Assembly (NCBI GenBank): GCA_941918925.1
Contig: OW799234.1
Span: 127,507,395-127,571,394, forward strand
Direction: 5' to 3'
DNA length: 64,000 nucleotides
From: Phyto melanocephala
Taxonomy: Eukaryota > Arthropoda > Insecta > Diptera > Rhinophoridae
Positions 47,927-58,325 of this stretch are shown here, piece by piece; position 1 is the stretch's first letter; each line of letters opens with the position of its first letter. The notes under the pieces are model-generated. The model had not been told where the DNA came from and did not search any database. It saw nothing but the letters and a program-made list of their open reading frames with translations. The position numbers and the translations under genes are program-made.

Positions 47927-49375
47927 CTAAGAACCGTGTTCCTTTTGCCACTTTAAATGTCTCTCCAATATATTTAAACTCAAGGGCTTAATTTGTTTAA
48001 AAGCACTCTCCATTGGTATTTCATCTACAGCATCAACCTGTCCCTTTAATTTTGTCTGGGTAATTTTTCTAACTGTTTGCATGGCAATCTCCTTGCAAGC
48101 CAAACGTATTTCGTCGCCCGTAAATCCCGCCGAAAGTTGTACCAAAGTAGACATTTGCTGCTCATTTAATTTGACATTTAATGGCAATAGTTTTCCAATC
48201 AATATTGCACGTTCCACTTCATTGGGTAGTTGTACTAAAACTTTTTTTTCAAATCTTCTTAGGAAGGCCTGATCGATTTCCCAGGGCAAATTAGTACTGG
48301 CTAAAATAAATAAACCCAGAGTCGTTTGCTCCAAGCCATCCATTAGCTGTAAGAGTTCATTTTTAAAACGCTTGGAGGACTCATGATCGCCACAGCGATC
48401 ACGTTTGGAAGTAAGACCTTCAATTTCATCCAAGAATATAATGGAAGGGGCCTGCTTTAAGGCCACATGGAACAGCATCTTTAGCAATTTTTCTGATTCA
48501 CCACGCCACTTGGAAACCACTATGCTAGATGTTATGTTAAAAAAAGTTACCTGATGCTTAGTTTCGGAATACAAAACTTTAGCCAACAGAGTCTTGCCAC
48601 TACCCGGAGGACCATGCAGTAAAACAGAACGCCAGGGCTTTAAGCCATTGTTAAATAGCTGAGGATAGTTAAGGGGCATTAGTACAGCTTCTTTAATAGT
48701 TTCAACTGCCTTATTGTTGCCACAAATATCGGACCACTTTAACTGTAAATCATCTTTTATTACACAGGATTTTACCAATTCGGCCAGAGTTTGCCACTCT
48801 TGACAGTTTAGCAATAAATCACTATTAGTTAAGGGACAACCATGTTGTATTTCCTGTAAACGACTTAAAGATTGTTTTTCCATTACTACTGTTTCTTTAT
48901 CCTTAACAAGCAATTGTTGTTCTTGTTGTGATTGTTGTTGGTTTCGTAAATGTGTATCCATTTTCTTAACCGTTACTTGCAGGTCATTAACATCAAACGT
49001 ATCCGCTTTAACATGTTGTGACATTTCTACTTCTACCGCTCCTTCTGTTAGTGTTTGCTGCTGCTGCAGCTGCTGTTGTTTGGGTTTTTTCCTTTTGGCT
49101 GAGATTTCCAATTTTGTATGCTGTTGTAGCTGCTGGCATTTTCTCAATACTCTTGGATATTTGCCAAATTTCAATTGATAGTAGCTGGCATATTCCAAAT
49201 AAATGCTATCCAAGTCTATATTGTCGCACAATTCATATTCATCGCTCAATTTGGCCTCATTTTTAAAGGCAGACGCCGCGCCATAGAAACCATTATCACT
49301 TAAATAACGTTGCATCAGATATAACAAATTCTTACGTCTCGCATGGATATTTCGAACTTCTTCATCTTTGGACAT
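47927..49375 (-). CDS. KATNAL2: Katanin p60 ATPase-like 2 (LisH + AAA ATPase), complete single exon
   Basis: A 482-residue AAA ATPase of the microtubule-severing katanin group. Residues about 13-50 form a LisH domain (RRKNLLYLMQRYLSDNGF), followed by the conserved CDNIDLDSIYLEYASYY stretch typical of KATNAL2 rather than KATNA1 or KATNAL1. Residues 86-165 are a Gln/Lys-rich linker. The AAA module shows Walker A GPPGSGKT (255-262), pore loop SKWRGESEK (288-296), Walker B IIFLDEIE with D316/E317, sensor 1 STN (N362), arginine finger LRRFEK (R373/R374) and sensor 2 region GFTGDEIRLACKE. All catalytic residues look present. The start ATG lies in a good context (CACAATGTC). There are no introns, and AATAAA signals follow closely. 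Known family role: binding and severing or remodelling microtubules, with cilia, meiosis and sperm functions reported. It may sit antisense inside an intron of the gene at 46260. The short C-terminus (ends KWQKEHGS) fits the family. Confidence 0.92.
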   Translation of the reverse strand: MSKDEEVRNIHARRKNLLYLMQRYLSDNGFYGAASAFKNEAKLSDEYELCDNIDLDSIYLEYASYYQLKFGKYPRVLRKCQQLQQHTKLEISAKRKKPKQQQLQQQQTLTEGAVEVEMSQHVKADTFDVNDLQVTVKKMDTHLRNQQQSQQEQQLLVKDKETVVMEKQSLSRLQEIQHGCPLTNSDLLLNCQEWQTLAELVKSCVIKDDLQLKWSDICGNNKAVETIKEAVLMPLNYPQLFNNGLKPWRSVLLHGPPGSGKTLLAKVLYSETKHQVTFFNITSSIVVSKWRGESEKLLKMLFHVALKQAPSIIFLDEIEGLTSKRDRCGDHESSKRFKNELLQLMDGLEQTTLGLFILASTNLPWEIDQAFLRRFEKKVLVQLPNEVERAILIGKLLPLNVKLNEQQMSTLVQLSAGFTGDEIRLACKEIAMQTVRKITQTKLKGQVDAVDEIPMESAFKQIKPLSLNILERHLKWQKEHGS

Positions 49376-49704
49376 TGTGCGGCTAATTTCCTTTTTACTT
49401 TCTTTTTGTACGAAATATGCAGAAGTGCTGTAGAAAATCCAAATGTTTTGTTTGTTTTTATATAGAAAAAAAATATATTTATTATTTTTTTCCTTTTACA
49501 GTTTTTCTTTTATTATTTTATAAAACTCTATAAAGAACAGTGTTTCAGCCAACTAAAAAAATAAAGATTTACTTTTTTCATGGTTTCGTTTGAACAGTGG
49601 CAAAAAGTATGCTTTATTATTTGTTGGTTTCTTTGGCAACTTCTTTATTTATAATCTAGGCACATCTGAGACTTGACAAACGGCTAAAAAAAGGAAACAC
49701 AATT
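49376..49704. other. Upstream region of the katanin-like gene
   Basis: 5' flank of the minus-strand gene. No TATA box or initiator could be assigned with confidence. A recurring-motif relative lies at 49601-49613. Confidence 0.35.
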
Positions 49705-49732
49705 CTGTGGTTTTCATGGGCAACCACGTATG

Positions 49733-51372
49733 TTTTTATTTATTTATTTATTTAATTTATTGTCTATAGATAATAATCCCTACAGACTAAAGTATGTAAA
49801 ATAACAAAACAAAATTAAGGTTATATATAAAATAATATTCAATAATAATTCAACGATTTAAATATAAAATGATATTTCTTTTAACAATTTCTTTACTTTC
49901 ATTAAGGCCAATAAGGTGATAATAATTATTAAAGTTTTCACATATACGACGAAGAGGATCATTATTAGCATAGTTGGTTCTATAGTATTTTAAGTTAATA
50001 AAACGGAAATTTCGAGTTGGTCTGGTTGGAACATTAAAAGATATTTTACTTAGCAGGAATTCTGAGTCGATATCGCCTTGAATTAGGCCCAGCACAAAAG
50101 AAAAACTCAGCATTGAACGACGACTTTTTAAAGTTGGTAATTTTATAAGACAGAGTCTGCTTTCGTATGAAGGTAGTAAAAACGAATTCCATCCAAGGCC
50201 ACGAAGACAAAATATTAAAAACTTCTTTTGTACAGACTCAATACTATCAATATGAATATTATAGCAAGGATCCCAAATAATCGATCCATATTCAAGAATA
50301 GGTCGAACTAACGATGAATATAATTGTTTCGTAATATAAGGATCTAGAAATTCCTTGCACCACCTCTTCATAAATCCAAGTACACCATTTGCTTTGTTAA
50401 CAATTAAAGAAATATGGTCACGAAAATTTAATTGGTGATCAAGCAAAATACCAAGATCAAGAAAATTCAGAACTTAATCAAGTTTACACTCATTTATGCA
50501 ATAAAATAAATCCAATTTCTTAATTCTGAAAAAGGACATATGCTTACATTTTTTTATATTCAGCTCCATTAAGTTGATTTCACACCAATTTACCAATTTG
50601 CCAATATCAGATTGAAGGAAAAGTTGATCTTCGGGATTATTAGAAGAACGAAAAATTTTGACATCATCGGCATACATCAAAACTTTAGAGTGCTGAATAA
50701 CTGAAGGTAGATCGTTTATGAATAAGGTAAATAAAATAGGACCAAGGTGGCTACCTTGCGAAACACCAGAAGGAACTTTGATAGCATTAGACGTAGCACT
50801 TCCATACTTAACTTGTTGAGTTCTTAAAGACAAGTATGATCTTAACCATTTTATTGTCATATCCGTAAATCCCATTAATGACAATTTGTTAAGCAAGAGA
50901 TCATGGTTTACCTTATCAAAAGCTTTACTAAAATCTGTGTAGATAGCATCAGTTTGCATATTATTTATAAAACCGTCATTTATTGTAGTAGTTAGCTCCA
51001 AAATATTAGTCGTTGTAGAGCGATGTTTACAAAAGCCATGTTGGCACGGTGACAAAATCGAAGAAATTTGATAGTATAAATTATCAGTTAAAATTTTTTC
51101 AAAAAGTTTGGGAATATCACTCAGCTTAGCAATGCCACGATAGTTTGATATCTTAATTTTGCTTCCATTTTTAAACAACGGAATTATATACGATAATTTC
51201 CAAATCAATGGTACGTATCCTAATTTAATGGATTTGTTAAAGATAGCAGTAAGCGGGTAACATAAATTTTCTGCACAATTTTTTAGAACGCAATTTGGTA
51301 TTTCATCTGGACCAGCATTAAACGAATTATTTAGTGATAATAAATTTGAAAGAGTCGTTTTATAAGTAAAAA
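49733..51372 (-). mobile_element. 5'-truncated Jockey/CR1-group LINE inserted in the MITE
   Basis: The 3' end lies at the left with a (TAAA)n-like tail (49734-49757). The body carries most of a reverse transcriptase ORF and its C-terminal region. The 5' end is truncated within the ORF near 51372. The same family contributes the fragment at 18027-18510. Confidence 0.92.
49850..51365 (-). pseudogene. LINE reverse transcriptase ORF, 5' truncated, one in-frame stop
   Basis: A single frame of about 505 codons interrupted by one TAA near 50474; the frame is the same on both sides. Motifs in order: AGPDEIPNCVLKN, YIIPLFKNGSK, NYRGIAKLSDIPKLFEK, QHGFCKHRSTTTN, YTDFSKAFDKVNHD, GVSQGSHLGPILF and the catalytic MYADDVKIF. 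After the stop come LLDHQLNFRDHIS, YSSLVRPILEYGSIIWDP and CLRGLGWNSFLLP, ending KEIVKRNIILYLNR at 49850. The endonuclease is missing because of the truncation. The low level of damage suggests a recent insertion. Confidence 0.92.
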
Positions 51373-51669
51373 AAAAATATTAAATGGGTAAGATGTTATG
51401 TTATTATATACTTTTAAAATCAAATTTTTCAGAAGAGCTACAAAACCGTGTTAGTGCTGAACGATTTTTGAATATATATAGAAGTTACGTTGTTATGCCA
51501 TTAAAAAAATCAGAATGGATCCATCTTATTTGAGAAATATTTAAAACCAAGTAAAAGTCGTTTAAAACCAAGCAATATGGCATTATTAACTCAAAATCGA
51601 AAAAAATTAACATACGCGGTTTCCCATGAAAACCACAATTATTGTGGTGTAATCATATAAATTGATTAA

Positions 51670-51886
51670 GGGCCAATATTACAGCTTGTCGTTAGTTAAA
51701 GGCAGGATTTTCTCAGACCGACAAATGGCTTTGCATTATAAATTCTTCATTTATTTTTTTTATCCATTAAATATTATTAAAATTAATAATAACAACAATA
51801 AAAAATGGAAGTTGTAATAATGCAAAGCTATTTATCGGCCAGACAAAATCCTACCTTTAACTAAACGCAAGTTTTAATAACGGCCC
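51670..51886. mobile_element. Harbinger-like MITE, 217 bp, about 70-bp TIRs, TAA target duplication
   Basis: The left end begins GGGCCAATATTACAGCTTG and the right end finishes CTTGCg..., reverse complement GGGCCGTTATTAAAACTTG. Similarity continues inward through 'tttagttaaagg.aggattttgtct.gccga.aaat.gctttgcatta', so about 70 bp of each arm pair. TAA flanks both sides (51667-51669 and 51887-51889). GGGCC ends with a TAA duplication fit PIF/Harbinger non-autonomous elements. Confidence 0.85.
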
Positions 51887-51889
51887 TAA

Positions 51890-52222
51890 GTTTTTGATTA
51901 TTTTTTCCCCGAATTTTTTTTGTAAATCGATGTTTGACATTTTCTAAGTATGAAATAAAAGATCAAGCTGATGTTTAAGGACATATATGATTACAACAAG
52001 AAGGGGAAAAATGTTTGAAATATTACCTTTAGAAAAGGATCACCCAAGATAATGTAACGTGTTTTTTTTACATATATGCTCTGCTCGTAGTAACATCGAG
52101 ATCACAAAAGTATGAAAATAATTCCTCTTTTCTTACAGCCAAAAATAAATATACAATTAATTTCTTTCCTTTTTTTGTATAATGTATCAAAGCCTCAGTT
52201 TTATATTGCAAATTACAACACA
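51890..52222. other. Short AT-rich spacer
   Basis: Nothing recognised. Confidence 0.5.
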
Positions 52223-53098
52223 AACAAGTAAGAGCGCTATATTCGGCCGTGCCGAATCTTATATACCCTTCACAACGTGTAGTCATGCAATAACAGTAGT
52301 TTGTATCACCATTCATCTCATATGAAATACGTACATACATATAAAAAATATACATATATAAAAAACATCCCATTGTAAAATTATAAATTTACGTATGTAT
52401 GTTAAAAAAAAATAAAAAAAAAAATTTAAAAAAAAAATTTAAAAAAAAAATTTAAAAAAAAAATTTAAAAAAAAAATTAAAAAAAAAAATTTTTTTTAAA
52501 AATAATTAAAATATATATAATTAATGTAAAACAAAAAAAAAATAAAAAAAAAATTAAAAAAAAAATTTAAAAAAAAATAATAAAAATATAAATAATATAT
52601 TAAATAAAAAATAAAAAAATATAAAAAAAAAATTAAAAAAAAAAAATTAAAAAAAAAATTTTTAATATATAAAAAAAATTTTTTTTTGGCTCAGCTGGGA
52701 TTCGATGCCACGTTTTCTCTAACCAGTATACACGTTTGTATGTATGTATGTTGTTGTTGTAATGTTGGTTTTGTGAAAAAAAAACCGAGGTGGTCGTGGT
52801 TTTTTGCTCATATCTCAGTTATTTATGTACCGATTTTTCTGAATTTCAATAGCGATCTACTCCCGAATATTTCCAACATTTTAATACCTCATGCGGGTCC
52901 GGGCGATGTCGGGGGGCTTCAAAAAGTTGATTTCAACATACACACGGACAGACGGACAGACGGACAGGGCTTAATCGACTTCCCTATTCATAAGCTTTCA
53001 GAAAATATATACTTTATGGGGTCGGAAATGAAAATTGTAGAAATTTCACACGGAATGACAAACCTATATATACCCTTTTACACTGTGTGAAGGGTATA
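52223..53098 (-). repeat. Hairpin-ended dispersed repeat, full-length copy
   Basis: In reverse orientation: 'acaagtaagagcgctat', palindrome ATTCGGC-CGT-GCCGAAT (52241-52257), 'tatacccttcacaacgtgtagtcatgcaata', then a 300-bp A-rich block of A runs broken by TTT (52400-52685). Next come 'tggctcagctgggattcgat' and 'gccacg' (from about 52687), the 'acacggacagacggacagac' tract and the end 'cccttttacactgtgtgaagggtata'. Longest copy because of the expanded A-rich block. A reading frame across 52686-53090 is fortuitous. Confidence 0.9.
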
Positions 53099-53099
53099 A

Positions 53100-54840
53100 A
53101 AATATAATTTATTATATGTATAAGTAACCGTAGCAAAAGCATCAATCACACACGTTCGCAAAGTATTTGTTGCCTGCATTATGTTTTTAAAGGGGACTAG
53201 ACACTATCAAAATACTCATCAAAATTTTTCATTGTTTATCAATCACATACAAGTTTTAACAAATACTCCCATAATATTAAAAGCTTAGTCTCCCTAAAGG
53301 TTGCTTTATACTTATCACGCTTTTCTATGCGTTAAACAAGGCCTAAGTTTTAACTGCTACTATAAATACAACTAGGGGATGTGTTGCTATAGTAACTGAA
53401 AATTTATTACTAGCATTATATTGTGTGGTAAGACATTTGCTTTCTGTTTGTGGTACAATTTTATACACATTTTTTATTATCAGACTTCATTTGATATGAG
53501 TAAATAATATACAAATAAATAAACTATGCTTAAGTGTAGGCAGTTTATGGGGCCTCCTTTATTCTTCACAACATCCTCACAGGATAGCAACAAATCTTTG
53601 TTTGCAAGAATTTTTATATGCTTATATATGTTTTATTTTTGTTTCTTTTTGTTTTTTTGTTTTCTAAAAAATAACATTTATTTTTATTATAGTGCATTAC
53701 AATATTACGAAATCATGTATAACTCTTACTGTTTTAGTATAAGCGTAGGTTTGTTTAAGTACATATTTATATATGTACATGTGTATGTGTATTTTTTATG
53801 GACTATTTACTTTAAAAGTTATTGATAAATGGCTAAAATTTTTGGTTGCAAAAATCTCAACAAAAAAATGATTTACTAAACTTTTTGTCAGAAATTTAAA
53901 TTACTTCCGTTTAAATAGTAAAAAAAACGTAGAAAAAACTTTTAAATTAAATAATTTATAAAAAACAAAACTAAAAATGTTCAAACAATTTTTGAAAAGA
54001 ACAAATTGAATTATATATAAAAAATATTTTTCATAATCGATTAAATTCAAAAACTATTGAACTGAATCTGATTTAAATATATCTGTGTGTACTATGGAAT
54101 ATGGAAGTTGATTTTAAAATTTACCGAAATTCGAAAAACAATTAGATGCATTTAAGTAGCCGAAAATATTAAATAAAAATAAATATTCAACCTATTTTTC
54201 ATTTATTTTATTGTTGAATATGGATAGACGGACAGACCTTAAAAGACAACGAAAAGAAAAAAAAACGTTTAAATAATTTTTTTCCTGTTACTCCCTGAAA
54301 TAATTAACAATATGCTATTTCTGATGGATTTTATTAAGTTTCTTTTATATAATTTTATTAAAAAAAATAATTTCTAAGATCATTTGATACAGTGGTGTAC
54401 CAGGTGTGACACTGACTAAATTTTGGGGTTAAACATGAAAGTCAAAGGAATAAAAAATTTTTTCTACTTATTCTGTGGGATTAATAGCCAGTGTATTTTA
54501 TACTTTATTGCTTTTAGCCGATCCGCATTGCTGACCATTACATTATTTTAGTATTTTTTTTCATTTAAGTATTAATTTATTAGTAATACAAAATCATAGT
54601 CAATTGCTGTTAATTCAATTTTCTTTTATATTTCCTTTTCTATCATGTTCAAAAATTTGTTTTTATTTTTCACAAACCTTCAACTATCATTTTAAATACT
54701 TTTTTGCTATTTTCTGTTAGAAATAAAATATTTAATTTATATGCTAACCGAGTGACTCGGCCAACTTCATACGAAAATTTATTCTAATTTTTTTAAAAAG
54801 ACAATCAGACAGACAAATTTCTAAAAAAGGTGTTTTATAT
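53100..54840. other. AT-rich gene-free interval
   Basis: No gene or element with clear ends recognised. Confidence 0.5.
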
Positions 54841-55034
54841 TAGACTGCTGCATGAACACAGAAAATCTGTGTCTGAAGACGCTCACTTTATTTTTTATGT
54901 TTAACTTGTTTGTGTTTATTGCCGACAAGTACCGATGAGTGGACAATTATGAACAATAAACACTACCAAACAAGTATGATCATAAACATGAATACGACCG
55001 ATTATATGTATTCATAATCATGAACACAAGTAAC

Positions 55035-55631
55035 CTACCGTTGCCACATGCAAGTGCAAGTGAAAAAAAACCAATACACTAACACTTTTTTACTAACACA
55101 ACTACACTTTGGCAACCTGCGACTCAGCTTGCGAAGAAATTTTTAAGCAAGTAAAATTTTTACAGTTACGGCAAGTAAAGTGACAAGCCGAAAAACAGTG
55201 TTGTCTAATACTGAGTTTTTTGTTAACTCAATAATATATCATACAATTGTGGTAAATAATTCAGCTAATTTTTTTAATAAATATGTATATATGTATATGA
55301 AGAATATTGAGAAAAAATATAAATATTCATTTAAAATGTAAGTTTTAATATAAATATCAAAATTTAATAAAAAAAATTATATTAAAAAGTTACATATCTA
55401 AAGGTAACGTTCAATAGTGGCTATTGACAACACTTAACTACCAATTGAAGCAGCGCCATTTGTTTTAAATTTGTTTGAAGTTTATTTGTTGACGACATTT
55501 TAAAAATGAACTTGCACTGTGCTGTGTAGCCACTCAAAAAATTTTTGTGTTTTTTTTGGCATTTCTCCTGATTTTCGTTAGTAATACGTATACACTACTT
55601 GCAAGTAAATACTTGCCTGTGGCAACGTAGG
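55035..55631. mobile_element. DNA element with 'taccgttgccaca' TIRs
   Basis: Left 'ctaccgttgccacatgcaag' and right 'cttgcctgtggcaacgtag' are inverted repeats with one gap, and both sides carry extra 'gcaagt' copies just inside. About 600 bp, non-coding. Superfamily not assigned. Confidence 0.6.
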
Positions 55632-55954
55632 GTAAACATAGTGGAAATAGTGTTAAACAGTTCAAACAATAATAAAAGATCAGCGTATTCAATCAAAGTT
55701 CGAACACATTAAAAAATTTATATAAAAAGAAAATAAATGCAGTAGTGTCCGATCAATTTATATATTTTTTTAAATGTACTTGATACTACCTTAATTGATT
55801 TGTAAATGCATTTTATAAGGTATATGTATATATTTTTTGTATATACATATTTTGTAAAAATAAAAATGCAATACATATTTAAAATTTTAAAAACAATGTT
55901 TTATTTTTTTCATTTAATATACATATTCACTATTTTTTCACATATTATTTAAGG

Positions 55955-56285
55955 CAGTGCTATTCAACCTATGGTACGCGTACCATTTGGTGGTACGCGA
56001 AAAATTTCCAGTTGGTATGCGAAATCTTTTAAAATTTTAACGATTTCTATTTTGCAATTGGAAACCAAAAGAAAAATCATCCTAAAAGTATACCTTTAAT
56101 GTACATGTTCTTGTTATGTTTTTTGTAATTTTTATTATTTTTTTTTTATTTTATTGTTTTTTATTATTAATAAATAAAATAGATTAAAAATTTTAAAATT
56201 GTTTACGTTAAATTTTTTTTGGTGGTACTCGAAAAGTTTGTCGTGAATTTAGTGGTACACGAGCCAAAAAGATTGAATAGCACTG
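55955..56285. mobile_element. hAT-type MITE with perfect 8-bp target duplication
   Basis: Termini CAGTGCTATTCAA (55955) and TTGAATAGCACTG (to 56285) are perfect 13-bp inverted repeats. ATTTAAGG flanks both sides exactly (55947-55954 and 56286-56293). CAGTG ends and 8-bp duplications are hAT hallmarks. The interior has 'tggtacgcg' and 'ggtggtac' repeats near both ends. 331 bp, non-coding. The perfect duplication indicates a recent insertion. Confidence 0.93.
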
Positions 56286-56893
56286 ATTTAAGGTATACCT
56301 ATGTATTGTATTTACATATGAAAATAAAATATTGTTTTAAAATTAAATAAAAAGGCGAAAAACCAGGTACATTCCTCGAAGAATTACTAGTTTAATGAAA
56401 GGAGCTTACAAATTAAGGAGATCAATATTAAAAAAAATAAATAAAATAACCCTAAAAACTAATAAAATTATTTATAATTTTTACATACGGTCATTTTTAA
56501 GTTGTTTTTCCTAAAAAATAAATAATAAAACCGTTAGTGTACGTAAATTGCAAGCCTTGTGTTCCTAAAAACTTTAACACTGAACAGAATTCATTCCTAA
56601 CAAAAAGAAAATAAAAACAAAAACGATTACCGTATGGAAATGCAATACAGCATGTGTATTCGAACTGGTTGTTTCTGTTCGAACAATGCCTTCTGTTCAT
56701 GAACATCAAACAGAATTCATTGAACACCGAACAGTATTCACTGTGATTACAACATAAACAAACATTTGATTACTAATGTTAACTCGATCAAACATGAACT
56801 CAGTTATCTAGTTTGTGTTCGATGTTAGCTGTTTATTCATTGACACATAAACATGATCACTGTATGAGGCTGTTCATGCAGTAGTTTATTTTA

Positions 56894-57531
56894 TATACCA
56901 GACGATATTTACCTTCAACAAAATTTTCAAAATTTATTTCATGTACAGAAATGGGGTTTTAAAAACCCTACAATAAAACCACCCAGAAACGGACAATGAA
57001 TTCCCTGCCAATTAAAATACCATATGGTTTAGTTAAACTTTTCTTTTTTGTCTATAAAATTTCTATCACAATTTCTAGTGCTGACTGTACATGAATATTC
57101 CGAAACGAAATTCTATAGATGAAACACTTCCGGTTCTTACAAGTGATACTGTTTTTTCTGTGCATCCCACCACCAAAGAGCCACATTATTAAAAAGTGCT
57201 TCTTAAATCTCTTGCATAGTACTTTACTGCTTCAAAGGGCGCTTGTGAAAGAGATGATTTTATATGAGATGTCCAACACTTTTTTTTTAAATTAATAACC
57301 GCTTATTTTATCCCTACGAAAAGCAGCTTAGTCATACCTTCTTCTTGAGGTAGTAGCATGAAACTTTTTTAACCGGCTGAAATGTTAACCAGTAGAGAAG
57401 ACTTATATTGTTGCAGTTTCATATACAGATTAAAATTTAGCATTTTCATTTATGCAATGCGGTAAGCAAATTAAATCTCCACTGCTTACGAAATTCAAAT
57501 TTTTGGTGGGTATAGATTTTTTTTTCATCTG
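56894..57531. other. Interval without a recognised gene
   Basis: Slightly GC-richer DNA around 57080-57260, with no open frame. It may be an old transposon remnant that I cannot identify. Confidence 0.35.
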
Positions 57532-58325
57532 TGCTGCGCAAGAGTATACATATATAGTTTTGTCATTCCGCTTGTAATTTCTACAATATTCATTTCCGAA
57601 CAAATTAAGTATATATTTTCTGAAAGCTTATGAATAGAGGAGTCGATTAAGCCCTGACCGTCTGTCCGAGTGTTGGTTTAATTCAGCCATAGAATAATTT
57701 ATAGGTATCTACTACTATTTGTAGATATAATATGCCTCTAGAGATATTCGTATAAGATTTTGGATATAACGGGCTCTAATCGGTAAAGTTATAGGCAAAA
57801 ATTTTGTTTTAAAAATATATATTCCAAAAATTTACCGACTTAAATCAGTTTTTCCATCTTCAAGACAACCGAGAGAGACAATATTGGTATCATCTGGAAC
57901 TAGACTAGCGCATAATAAGCACTATAAAAAAATTAAAATTCATGTTGGCCGCCACTACAAAATGGCGGATAAAAATTTAAAATTTACTCCTTCAACCCCC
58001 ATAATATTGGTATCAAATGAAAGCGCTTGACCAGTAGAATCCAGTAAATTATTAAAAAATGTAAAATCCAAGATGGCGTCTAAAACAAAATGGCTGATCA
58101 AATTTTTTTAACCCCATCAATATGGGTGTCAAATAAAAGCGCTGGACTAGTAGAATACAGATAACTACTAAAAAATTTAAAATAGAGGATGGCGTCGGAA
58201 ATAATAAAGAAAAATGGCGTATAACATGAAATATATGTTAAGCTACGATGTGGGATTATACTTATGTACATGATGGTGAAGAATACTATCAGATTCGGCA
58301 CGACCGAATTCAGCTTTCTTGCTTG
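57532..58325 (+). repeat. Hairpin-ended repeat, variant interior with tandem modules
   Basis: Same front as other copies ('ttttgtcattccgcttgtaa', 'ttctgaaagcttatgaatag') and the same end ('cagattcggcacgaccgaat', palindrome with one mismatch). The interior, however, has two to three modules of roughly 120 bp: 'ccccataatattggtatcaaatgaaagcgcttg', 'ccagtagaatccag', 'aaaatccaagatggcgtc'. It shares this interior with 3215-4275, defining a second subfamily. Confidence 0.8.

Larger units (their letters stand above)
49705..51637. mobile_element. Second copy of the 255-bp MITE, split by a LINE
   Basis: The left TIR 'ctgtggttttcatgggcaac' continuing 'cacgtatgt' (49705-49733) and right part 51409-51637 (ending 'cggtttcccatgaaaaccaca') match the reverse complement of the MITE at 31586-31840 across its whole length. 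The roughly 1.68 kb between 49733 and 51409 is foreign, mostly the LINE listed separately. AATT at 49701-49704 and 51637-51640 may be the target duplication. Confidence 0.9.
54845..56893. mobile_element. Possible composite DNA element with short TIRs and nested insertions
   Basis: The left end 'actgctgcatgaacac' (about 54845) and right end 'tgttcatgcagtagt' (about 56873-56888) are inverted repeats (about 14 of 16). Both flanks are rich in subterminal 'catgaac', 'ataaacatgat' and 'tgttc' repeats in mirror arrangement. Two smaller elements lie inside (55035-55631, 55955-56285). No transposase ORF and no clear target duplication, so this call is tentative. Confidence 0.45.

Noticed and set aside
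52687..52712. tRNA gene suggested by A/B-box-like sequence
   Set aside because: The two boxes abut and no cloverleaf can form; the segment belongs to a dispersed repeat.
52686..53090. 134-codon frame
   Set aside because: It lies wholly within the hairpin-ended repeat and is not preserved in the other copies.
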